Below are positions 23,693 to 30,379 of a DNA stretch of 30,379 nucleotides, piece after piece. Source of the DNA: an uncultured Prevotella sp. Its GTDB lineage: Bacteria > Bacteroidota > Bacteroidia > Bacteroidales > Bacteroidaceae. The stretch spans positions 1-30,379 of the forward strand of contig CAKQDG010000016.1 in assembly GCA_934219025.1 (NCBI GenBank), in the 5' to 3' direction. The notes under the pieces are model-generated. The model saw only the letters and a program-made list of their open reading frames with translations. It had not been told where the DNA came from and did no database searches. The first letter of the stretch is position 1; every line of letters starts with the position of its first letter. A program made the translations under genes and the position numbers.

Positions 23693-25816
23693 ATGAAGAT
23701 ACTAAGAAAATACATCGTGCCGTTTGCCGCGGCTCTCTTTATCACTTCGGCAGTAAAGGCACAACAAGCAGTTCATGCTGGCAGTATAGACAGAAAGGCT
23801 CTGGTGGAGCGCAACAACCCGCATGTTGAGGCTATTGACAGATTAGCTTCGCTGTCGGTTGGAAACGGCGGATTTGCATTCACCGTAGATGCCACAGGAC
23901 TGCAGTCTTTTCCTGAATACTACTCCACAGGCGTGCCACTCGGCACAATGAGCGACTGGGGCTGGCACTGGCAAAACAACCCGCAGCAGCTCCGCGAGGA
24001 GGAGAGCTGGAAGGAATACGACTTTGGCAGAGGACACAAGGAGATATATGCCACGCAGCTTGACGGCAACAAGCGGTCGAAGGATGCCGTAGACTGGTAT
24101 CGCGTGAATCCACACCGCCTGCATCTGGGCACGGTGGGACTGTCGCTCGGCTCTGATACCAAAGCCGTTTCTGCCATAAGTCAGACGCTCGACATGTGGC
24201 GAGGCAAAATAACCAGCAGTTTCGTGTTCAAGGGCAAGAGATACAACGTGGAGACTGTCTGCGAACCAAACCTCGACATGGTGGCAACAAGGATTAAGTC
24301 TGACGGGAAAATTGCCGTAGACTTGCGCTATCCCTACCCCACGGTGGGCCACTGCGACGATGCCTGCGACTGGACAAAAGACGCTCTTCACTCAACAGAG
24401 ATTGTGGAACAGTCGGCATGTCATGCACTGGTGAAACGCATCATTGATGCCACAACATATTATGTTACACTAAACTGGCAGGGAAAGGCAAGGCTGAAAA
24501 AAACTGACAGAAACCGCCTGCAACTCGTGGCGGCAGGCAAAGAGCTGTCGCTCACATGCGAATACTCCATGCTGCCCTCTAAAATTGTAAAGACATTCGC
24601 CGAGGTGGAGAATATGGCGGCAGCCCATTGGCAGGAATACTGGAACACAGGGGCAGTGGCAGACTTCTCCCACTGCAAGGACTCGCGTGCCAAGGAGATT
24701 GAGCGCAGAGTGGTGTTGAGCCAGTATCTGCTCGCCATACAGGATGCCGGCGACACTCCGCCACAGGAAACAGGACTGACATACAACTCCTGGTACGGCA
24801 AGTTCCATCTCGAGATGATTCTATGGCACCAGGCTCAGTTTGCAACATGGGGCCACCCCGAACTGCTCGACCGCTCGCTGTCGTGGTATTTCAAGGCAGA
24901 AGAGAATGCTCGTGAGATTGCCCGGCGACAAGGATTCAAAGGCGTGCGCTGGATGAAGATGACAGACCCTTGGGCTGGCGAGGCTCCGTCAAAGGTGGGC
25001 AGCTTCCTTATCTGGCAGCAACCGCATCTCATCTATCTTGCCGAACTGCTTTACCGGGCAAACCCTTCGCCAGCCGTACTGAAAAAATATGAAAGGCTCG
25101 TGGACGAGACAGCTGAGTTTATGGGCGACTTTGCCACCTATGACAAAGCTAACGACCGCTACACGCTACGCGGATGCATCGCGGCTCAGGAAACTCTGCC
25201 GGCTGCGACAACCGTGAATCCGCCATTCGAACTGAGCTATTGGCACTGCGCTCTTGAAATTGCACAGATGTGGCGCGAGCGGCTTGGCAGAAAACGAAAT
25301 AACCTTTGGGACGACATAATAAACAAAATATCTCCCCTTGCCGACAAAGACAGTCTGTATCTTGCTGCCGAAACAGAGCCTGACACGTATTCAAAGGAGC
25401 GCATGTACAGCGACCATCCGGCTGTGATGGGTGCCGTGGGGCTGTTGCCGCTCAATCCGCGGCAGGTAGATCTGGCAAAGATGCAGAAAACGGAGCAGTG
25501 GATATGGAAAAACTGGAAATGGGACACCTCATGGGGATGGGACTACCCCATGATGGCAATGTGTGCCGCAAGAATGAACGAACCGGAGAATGCCGTAGGT
25601 GCATTGCTGATGAACGAGGTGAAGAACACGTATCTCGTTAGCGGACACAACTACCAAAGCGAGCGCCTGCGCCTGTATCTGCCTGGCAATGGCGGACTCC
25701 TGCTTGCTGTGGGCATGATGTGTGCCGGATGGGACGGCTCCACGATGCCTAACCCGGGATTCCCGAAAAACGGCAACTGGGATGTGAGATGGGAAGGACT
25801 GAAACCTCTGCCGTGA
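23693..25816 (+). CDS. Six-hairpin glycosidase-like protein (GH65-related), exported
   Basis: A 707-residue exported protein with a signal peptide (MKILRKYIVPFAAALFITSAVKAQ) and no lipobox. An N-terminal beta-sandwich region starts RNNPHVEAIDRLASLSVGNGGFAFTVDATGLQSFPEYY; the ERNNP and GNGG pattern recalls GH65-type enzymes. From about 355 an (alpha/alpha)6 barrel is suggested: GLTYNSWYGKFHLEMILWHQAQFATWGHPELLDRSL, then EIARRQGFKGVRWMKMTDPWAGEAP, then QQPHLIYLAELLYR, and finally WDTSWGWDYPMMAMCAARM. Candidate acidic catalytic residues are the Glu in KFHLEM and the Asp/Glu in TDPWAGEAP; I could not settle them. Its place behind susCD suggests action on the glycan those proteins import. Substrate unknown; GH95-like is an alternative. 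Confidence 0.7.
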   Translation: MKILRKYIVPFAAALFITSAVKAQQAVHAGSIDRKALVERNNPHVEAIDRLASLSVGNGGFAFTVDATGLQSFPEYYSTGVPLGTMSDWGWHWQNNPQQLREEESWKEYDFGRGHKEIYATQLDGNKRSKDAVDWYRVNPHRLHLGTVGLSLGSDTKAVSAISQTLDMWRGKITSSFVFKGKRYNVETVCEPNLDMVATRIKSDGKIAVDLRYPYPTVGHCDDACDWTKDALHSTEIVEQSACHALVKRIIDATTYYVTLNWQGKARLKKTDRNRLQLVAAGKELSLTCEYSMLPSKIVKTFAEVENMAAAHWQEYWNTGAVADFSHCKDSRAKEIERRVVLSQYLLAIQDAGDTPPQETGLTYNSWYGKFHLEMILWHQAQFATWGHPELLDRSLSWYFKAEENAREIARRQGFKGVRWMKMTDPWAGEAPSKVGSFLIWQQPHLIYLAELLYRANPSPAVLKKYERLVDETAEFMGDFATYDKANDRYTLRGCIAAQETLPAATTVNPPFELSYWHCALEIAQMWRERLGRKRNNLWDDIINKISPLADKDSLYLAAETEPDTYSKERMYSDHPAVMGAVGLLPLNPRQVDLAKMQKTEQWIWKNWKWDTSWGWDYPMMAMCAARMNEPENAVGALLMNEVKNTYLVSGHNYQSERLRLYLPGNGGLLLAVGMMCAGWDGSTMPNPGFPKNGNWDVRWEGLKPLP

Positions 25817-25940
25817 TAAAAAAAGTTTATCCGGAATGTCATCGTCATGGCACGGTGGCATTCTGTCGATAGAAAAAGCCTTTTTGTGTCCTGCCGTATA
25901 AAAATATTATTAATATATCCATATTATTAAATAAAAACCG

Positions 25941-25948
25941 TATCTTTG
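25941..25948 (+). promoter_or_regulatory. -7 element of the S8 protease gene
   Basis: TATCTTTG matches TAnnTTTG, about 60 bp before the start at 26008. No TTTG box is seen at 19-20 bp upstream, where the sequence is A/T only. Confidence 0.5.
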
Positions 25949-26007
25949 CCATTGGATATGCTATTATTGAAAGGAATTTATACACTATTACTTTATAAGC
26001 AAACAGA

Positions 26008-28185
26008 ATGAAAAAGAGAAAACTATTGGCACTGCTTGCAATGGCGGCTCTTACCGCAAACGCACAGTCGAAACTCGACTTGCAGAGCCTTGCCCGCATG
26101 CAGGAACTCAGAGAGCAAGTGGAGACTTCTGCCCTACAGAAAGGACTGACGGCAAAGAAAGCTGCACAGCAGGAAACCATAGAGGTGGTGGTGAAGATGC
26201 ACAACGGTACTGATGCCGCTGCTCTTGCCGCCAAAGGCTTTGACCTGAAGGCAAATCGCGGAGAGTTTGCTGTGGTAAGTATGCCGCTCAGCCGTATCGA
26301 GGAACTTAACGATATTGAGAGCGTGGAAAGCATCGGCTACGGCAAGCGTCGCTACATGCGTCTTAGCGTGGCTCATCCGCAGACCGGAGTTGACAAGGTG
26401 CAGGCTGGCGAAGGGCTCGACATGCCCTACACCGGAAAGGGCATAATCATCGGCGACGTGGACCAGGGCTTTGATCCGGCACACCCGTTCTTCCTTGACA
26501 AAGACGGCAACACTCGCGTCACCATGTACTATCTCAAGGCGCGCAGCATAACCGACCCGGCAGCTATCGTGGCAGCAGGAGTGGACCAGACCAGCACATA
26601 CCATGGTTCGCACGTGATAGGTATTGCAGCCGGAAACTATCAGGGCGACGACTTCTCTATTTCGGGCGTGGCTCCAGAGGCTGACATCGCCATGGCTGCA
26701 TATTCGCAGGGCTACGACTCGGAACTTATCACCATCATCGAGAAACTCGTGAACTTTGCCGCTGAGCAGAAGAAACCGCTCGTGATTAACCTTTCGCTCG
26801 GCGACAACGCCGGACCGCACGACGACAGCGACCAGCTGACGCAGTATCTCAACAAGGTGGTAGACGACAATGCCGCCGTGGTGTGCATTGCTGCCGGAAA
26901 CGAGGGCACATACCCTATCGTGCAGAAAAAGACTTTCGCCTCAGACACCGATGAGATGACCGCATATCTGTATGAGGATGCCGACATGGTATCATATTAC
27001 GGCTACAACCCGTCGTGCTCACTTTGGGCAAAGGGCACGGAGCCGTTCAATGTGTCGTTTGTGCTGTATAACACCTCGACAAAGAAAATCCTGAAGCGCT
27101 ACGACCCGGACGTGAATATTCTGAAGAGCAGCGGCTCTACTGCCGACGAGGATTTCTCTAAATACTTCAGCGGCACGCTGCGCATGACGCGCAAGGCAAA
27201 CGAAACAACCGGCAAATACGGGGTTGACATAAAGTTCAGCGGAACTCGCCTCGTGAGCAGCGTGGTGCCTGGCTATGTGGTTACTGCTTCAGCAGGCAGA
27301 GAGGTGGTTTGCTATGCCTCAGACTGGACTTATCTTATCAGCGGACTGCAAACTACAATGTACGGCACCAACTACGTGCCGGCAGAGGGAGTTACCGCCG
27401 ACGGAACAATCAACAATATGGCTGCCGGAATGAAGGGCATCTGTGTGGGATCATACAACAGCCGCGACAAGGGTACAAACAAAAACGGAACAACTTTCTC
27501 ACTTAGCTCGTTTGGCGAGACAAACGAATTGGGCGACGTGTCGGCGTTCTCAAGCTGGGGAACAATCGACGGCGTGGCAATGCCAGACATCGCAGCACCG
27601 GGATCTCTCGTGGAGTCTGCCACAACAACTGAATATATCCGCTCGATGGGTGCCTATGACGGAGACTATACTAAGTCCTTATACAAGAACGGAAAATATT
27701 ATTACTGGAAGGTGAACATGGGAACATCCATGGCAACGCCATACATGAGCGGTGTGGCAGCCCTGTGGTTGCAGGCCGACCCAACGCTCACCACCGCCAA
27801 GATTAAGGAAATAGCCAAGAGTACGGCAATAAAAGACGACAAGGTGAAGGCTACGGCAAACCCTGTGCAGTTTGGTGCCGGCAAGATTGACGCATACAAC
27901 GGACTGAAGTATGTGCTCGACCATAAGGCATCTGCTCTGGGCAAGGTTGACAGCGACAAGGATATGCTCTTCCGCCAGACTGCCGACAATGTTTACGAGG
28001 CTTACGTGGCTGGCGAGACTGCAATCACCGTGAATATCTTTGACATGAGCGGCAGACTTGTCTACAGCAAGCGCACGGCAGGGAATACCTCACAGTTCTC
28101 TCTCGCTTCAATGCCTAAGGGTATCTATGCCGTGGAACTCTGCGGCAGTAAGACGAGCCACAAGCTGAAAGTGGCTGTGAAGTAG
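26008..28185 (+). CDS. Secreted S8 (subtilisin-like) serine protease with T9SS-type C-terminal domain
   Basis: A 725-residue exported protease. Signal peptide MKKRKLLALLAMAALTANAQ, then a propeptide (about 21-120; EVVVKMHNGTDAAALAAKGFDL resembles an inhibitor-I9-like pro-domain). The catalytic triad is in order: Asp152 in GDVDQGFDPAHP, His199 in YHGSHVIGIAAGN, Ser574 in GTSMATPYMSGVAALWLQ; the oxyanion Asn is in IAAGNEG. About 200 residues are inserted between the Asn and Ser motifs, probably an accessory beta domain. The last 70 residues (AITVNIFDMSGRLVYSKRTAG, FSLASMPKGIYAVELCGSK, KLKVAVK) match type IX secretion sorting domains, predicting export to the surface or medium. A half promoter lies at 25941 and a strong terminator follows. 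Confidence 0.92.
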   Translation: MKKRKLLALLAMAALTANAQSKLDLQSLARMQELREQVETSALQKGLTAKKAAQQETIEVVVKMHNGTDAAALAAKGFDLKANRGEFAVVSMPLSRIEELNDIESVESIGYGKRRYMRLSVAHPQTGVDKVQAGEGLDMPYTGKGIIIGDVDQGFDPAHPFFLDKDGNTRVTMYYLKARSITDPAAIVAAGVDQTSTYHGSHVIGIAAGNYQGDDFSISGVAPEADIAMAAYSQGYDSELITIIEKLVNFAAEQKKPLVINLSLGDNAGPHDDSDQLTQYLNKVVDDNAAVVCIAAGNEGTYPIVQKKTFASDTDEMTAYLYEDADMVSYYGYNPSCSLWAKGTEPFNVSFVLYNTSTKKILKRYDPDVNILKSSGSTADEDFSKYFSGTLRMTRKANETTGKYGVDIKFSGTRLVSSVVPGYVVTASAGREVVCYASDWTYLISGLQTTMYGTNYVPAEGVTADGTINNMAAGMKGICVGSYNSRDKGTNKNGTTFSLSSFGETNELGDVSAFSSWGTIDGVAMPDIAAPGSLVESATTTEYIRSMGAYDGDYTKSLYKNGKYYYWKVNMGTSMATPYMSGVAALWLQADPTLTTAKIKEIAKSTAIKDDKVKATANPVQFGAGKIDAYNGLKYVLDHKASALGKVDSDKDMLFRQTADNVYEAYVAGETAITVNIFDMSGRLVYSKRTAGNTSQFSLASMPKGIYAVELCGSKTSHKLKVAVK

Positions 28186-28205
28186 CACAGGGAAGAAAAT
28201 ATAAA

Positions 28206-28257
28206 AAAACAACCGGGAAAGCAGCCAAATGGACTTGCTTTCCCGGTTGTTTTGTTA
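28206..28257. terminator. Strong bidirectional terminator
   Basis: An almost perfect 16-18-bp stem (28206-28223 with 28236-28253, core AACAACCGGGAAAGCA) is flanked by A-rich and T-rich runs. It lies between the convergent protease (+) and upp (-) genes. Confidence 0.88.
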
Positions 28258-28336
28258 ATTCATAATTCATAATTGTTCAAAGACCAACTATGAATTAATT
28301 CCTAATCCCTAATTCCTCATTCCTAATTCCTCATTC
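28256..28336 (-). repeat. GAATTAGG-type simple repeat, reverse orientation
   Basis: The stretch consists of AATTCATAATTCATAATT and AATTCCTAATCCCTAATTCCTCATTCC units. Their reverse complement is the GAATTAGGAATTA family seen at 6244-6290. In both places it directly follows a gene's 3' end. Confidence 0.6.
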
Positions 28337-28338
28337 CT

Positions 28339-28998
28339 TTAAAGTTTCTCTCCGAAGCACAAGTCGCCCGCATCGCCGAAGCCCGGCACGATATACTTGT
28401 GTTCGTTCATGCCCGGGTCTATGGCAGCACACCAAATTGTGGTATCGGCATCCGGCAGGTGAGTCTTGATGTAATCCACTCCCTCTGGCGTGGCAATAAC
28501 GCAAGCCACATGCACATGCTTTGGTTTGCCCTTCGACACGAGAGCCTCGTAGCCCAGTTCCATCGAACCGCCCGTGGCAAGCATCGGGTCGGCAATAATC
28601 AGCGTTTTGCCCTCAAGGTTGGGAGTGGCAAGATACTCTATATGAATGCCCACCTCGGTGTGTTCCTCGTTGGTATATTTGCGGTAGGCGCTCACAAAAG
28701 CGTTTCCGGCATGGTCGAACACATTCAGAAAACCCGTGTGGAAAGGCAGACCGGCACGGAAGATGGTTGCCACTACGATATCGTCGGTAGGCACGTTAAC
28801 CTTGGCATCCGCAAGCGGAGTGCTCACTGTTTTCTCGGCATAGTTGAAGCTCTTGCTCATCTCATACGCCATAATCTCGCCAATGCGGCGGATGTTGTTG
28901 CGAAACACAAGCCGGTTCTGCTGATAGTCTTTGTCGCGAATCTCGGCAAGATACTGGTTCATCACCGAATTCTGTTCGCTGAAATTTATTACTTTCAT
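28339..28998 (-). CDS. upp: Uracil phosphoribosyltransferase
   Basis: A 219-residue cytoplasmic enzyme that makes UMP from uracil and PRPP in pyrimidine salvage. The family features are visible: EYLATPNLEGKTLIIADPMLATGGSMELGYEAL, the PRPP-binding loop, and the uracil-binding C-terminus WCAAIDPGMNEHKYIVPGFGDAGDLCFGEKL. The N-terminus MKVINFSEQNSVMNQYLAEIRDK is typical of the Bacteroidetes form. It starts 15 bp after the glycosyltransferase gene on the same strand, so the two share a transcript. This pairing looks like chance neighbourhood and not a pathway. Confidence 0.96.
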   Translation of the reverse strand: MKVINFSEQNSVMNQYLAEIRDKDYQQNRLVFRNNIRRIGEIMAYEMSKSFNYAEKTVSTPLADAKVNVPTDDIVVATIFRAGLPFHTGFLNVFDHAGNAFVSAYRKYTNEEHTEVGIHIEYLATPNLEGKTLIIADPMLATGGSMELGYEALVSKGKPKHVHVACVIATPEGVDYIKTHLPDADTTIWCAAIDPGMNEHKYIVPGFGDAGDLCFGEKL

Positions 28999-29013
28999 AT
29001 CTGTTATTATGTT

Positions 29014-30045
29014 TTACGTTCGTTTCAGTTTGTGGTAGACAGCGTGAAGCCCCTTCATCTTCAGACAACTGCCGAAGAGAAAATAAAACACGGCAAACAC
29101 CGCTTCGCTCTTCGTCAGCCGGCGCAGCACGGCAAGCCTAAGCCCCCGAAAACTTATCCCGCGCTCGAAATCGCGGAACATGCCCCTCGCGCTTGCCTTC
29201 TGATTTGCTGTCATCCCGTCGCCGTGCGACAGAAACGCCACGGCAAGGCTGACATACGTGTGCATCTGCCAGGCCTTCAGCACGGCATACCTCTGGCGGT
29301 TCTTCTTGTCGCTCCGCGGAAATGTTTCGGCAAAAGCCTTGTCGAGCATTATCGACGTGCACAGCCGCTGGAACATCTTCGCCGAGAACTTCTTGGTCAT
29401 TGCGTTCTCGTTGCCCTGGTAGTAATAAAACTTTCCACGGCAGAATGCTACCTTGTTTGCCCACAGGTATTGCAAGCGCGTGTTCAGTTCGTCGCTGTCG
29501 AAAAAGCGGTTGTCGCAGCGCCTGTCGAACATCAGTGTGCTCTTTATCAGTGCAAAGCCGTTGATGCGGAAATCTATGCTCAGCTCAAAAGCCTCCTTAC
29601 CTGTCAGCACGGCGTCGAAATCTCCGCCCGGCGGAACGGAACAAGCAATATTGCGTGTGGTCCCGTCGGCATAAGCGAGTGGCATCTCCGGGATTACCAC
29701 CTCGGCCCCCGTCTCCTCCGTCCTCTTTACTGCAAGCTCAAACAAATCGGTAGACAGCCAGTCGTCTTGCGACATATAGAAAGCATATTCGCCCTTAGCC
29801 TCGCGCCCCATAATCATGATGTTGGCAGCCGTGTTGCCATTGCCGTCATTCTCCTTCTGCATCAGTTTTATGCGGCAGTCCTTTGTGGCAAGCCTTTCAA
29901 GAATCTGTCGGCTACCGTCGGTAGAACCGTCGTCGAGCGCAATAAGCTCCCAGTCGGTAAACGACTGCGCAATGACCGAGCGAACAGCCTTTTCGATATA
30001 CTGCTCGCCGTTGTAAACAGGAATAAGAATGGAAATTCTGGGCAT
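29014..30045 (-). CDS. Family 2 glycosyltransferase
   Basis: A 343-residue GT-A fold transferase acting at the cytoplasmic face on a surface glycan. The N-terminus MPRISILIPVYNGEQYIEKAVRSVIAQSF, then LIALDDGSTDGSRQILE, forms the nucleotide-sugar site. The DxD-like motif is in YMSQDDWLSTDLFELA. The C-terminal 130 residues are basic and helical, without an obvious transmembrane segment. The start is set at ATG 30045; the frame remains open to 30147, but that part contains the promoter. No other polysaccharide genes accompany it, so donor and acceptor cannot be inferred. Confidence 0.9.
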   Translation of the reverse strand: MPRISILIPVYNGEQYIEKAVRSVIAQSFTDWELIALDDGSTDGSRQILERLATKDCRIKLMQKENDGNGNTAANIMIMGREAKGEYAFYMSQDDWLSTDLFELAVKRTEETGAEVVIPEMPLAYADGTTRNIACSVPPGGDFDAVLTGKEAFELSIDFRINGFALIKSTLMFDRRCDNRFFDSDELNTRLQYLWANKVAFCRGKFYYYQGNENAMTKKFSAKMFQRLCTSIMLDKAFAETFPRSDKKNRQRYAVLKAWQMHTYVSLAVAFLSHGDGMTANQKASARGMFRDFERGISFRGLRLAVLRRLTKSEAVFAVFYFLFGSCLKMKGLHAVYHKLKRT

Positions 30046-30086
30046 CCTAAGTCTCGTGTTTTTTGTTTTACATAATCGAATCCTTG

Positions 30087-30094
30087 CAAAAGTA
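30087..30094 (-). promoter_or_regulatory. -7 element of the glycosyltransferase-upp operon
   Basis: On the minus strand TACTTTTG matches TAnnTTTG, 41 bp before ATG 30045. A -33 box is not evident. Confidence 0.45.
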
Positions 30095-30210
30095 AACAAA
30101 AAGGCAAGAATAAATGCTATATGCGATTTGCAAATATATTGCAACATGATAACATTTAAACAACTTTAACCTAAAATTCTGTACAGACAGATAAATTTGA
30201 GCGTGTTCCT

Positions 30211-30241
30211 TTTGCCGAAAAATAGTTTTTTGTTACCTTTG
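30211..30241 (+). promoter_or_regulatory. Promoter of the gene starting at 30335
   Basis: TTTG (30211-30214), a 19-nt spacer and TACCTTTG (30234-30241) are a textbook Bacteroidetes promoter. It leaves a leader of about 85-90 nt. Confidence 0.8.
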
Positions 30242-30334
30242 CCCCGAATTTAATTATATAGGTATTACAGACTACACACGTATTCTGCGGATAATAAAAG
30301 AATAGAATATTCACTTATAAATACATTAATAAAA

Positions 30335-30379
30335 ATGGCAAGATTTGATAAGTCAGTTTTAGAGAAGTATGGAATCACA
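30335..30379 (+). CDS. pckA: Start of a gene cut by the window end, probably phosphoenolpyruvate carboxykinase (ATP)
   Basis: Only 15 codons are present: MARFDKSVLEKYGIT, with no stop. This resembles the N-terminus of Bacteroidales ATP-type phosphoenolpyruvate carboxykinases, which begin with a short basic-acidic stretch followed by LxKYGIT. That enzyme interconverts oxaloacetate and phosphoenolpyruvate and is highly expressed in succinate-producing Bacteroidetes, which would fit the consensus-perfect promoter upstream. With so few residues the identity is a recognition call only. Confidence 0.5.
   Translation, partial: MARFDKSVLEKYGIT

Noticed and set aside
28399..30075. 558-codon plus-strand open frame
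   Set aside because: It runs antisense to upp and the glycosyltransferase, both of which carry complete family motifs on the minus strand. Its translation is His/Arg/Val-rich with no domain.
1..30379. CRISPR array, insertion sequence or prophage
   Set aside because: No regularly spaced direct repeats, transposase, integrase or phage structural gene was found.

Overview
The window looks like chromosomal DNA from a Bacteroidales bacterium, most likely Prevotella in the broad sense. The support is: SusC/SusD and BamA/UppS/Skp-type genes, lipoproteins with acidic residues right after the lipobox cysteine, a probable type IX secretion cargo protein, and many promoters of the Bacteroidetes form (TTTG, 18-20 nt, TAnnTTTG). 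The genus is inference from general resemblance; no database search was possible.

Layout. 1-508: noncoding, with a structured repeat element. 509-9066 (+): envelope block: DUF6242-like surface lipoprotein, DUF6089-like outer-membrane protein, uppS, bamA, three successive OmpH/Skp-like periplasmic chaperones, murI. These act together in peptidoglycan precursor supply (UppS, MurI) and outer-membrane protein folding (BamA, Skp). 9697-11325 (+): long RluA-family pseudouridine synthase with a coiled-coil extension. 11535-12089 (+): rubrerythrin of the rubredoxin-first type. 12247-13339 (-): two small exported proteins of unknown function. About 13604-13800: a promoter and terminator enclosing no gene, a candidate small RNA. 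13846-17615 (-): UPF1-like SF1 helicase, DUF3467 protein, tRNA-Arg(CCT), flavodiiron protein. 17616-18893: long noncoding stretch with palindromes and a second copy of the structured repeat. 18894-25816 (+): susC, susD and a six-hairpin glycosidase-like protein, a minimal glycan-utilisation locus. 26008-28185 (+): secreted subtilisin-like protease with a T9SS-type C-terminus. 28339-30045 (-): glycosyltransferase 2 and upp. 30335-end (+): first codons of a gene, probably pckA.

The most unusual signal is a repeat family present near 33-270 (minus orientation) and 18225-18468 (plus orientation). The two copies share nearly identical flanks, including a 26-bp and a 31-bp exact block, but carry cores unrelated in sequence. 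Both cores can be folded by eye into the same cloverleaf: a long outer stem enclosing three arms. Conserved structure with diverged sequence suggests selection on a folded DNA or RNA. I do not recognise the family.
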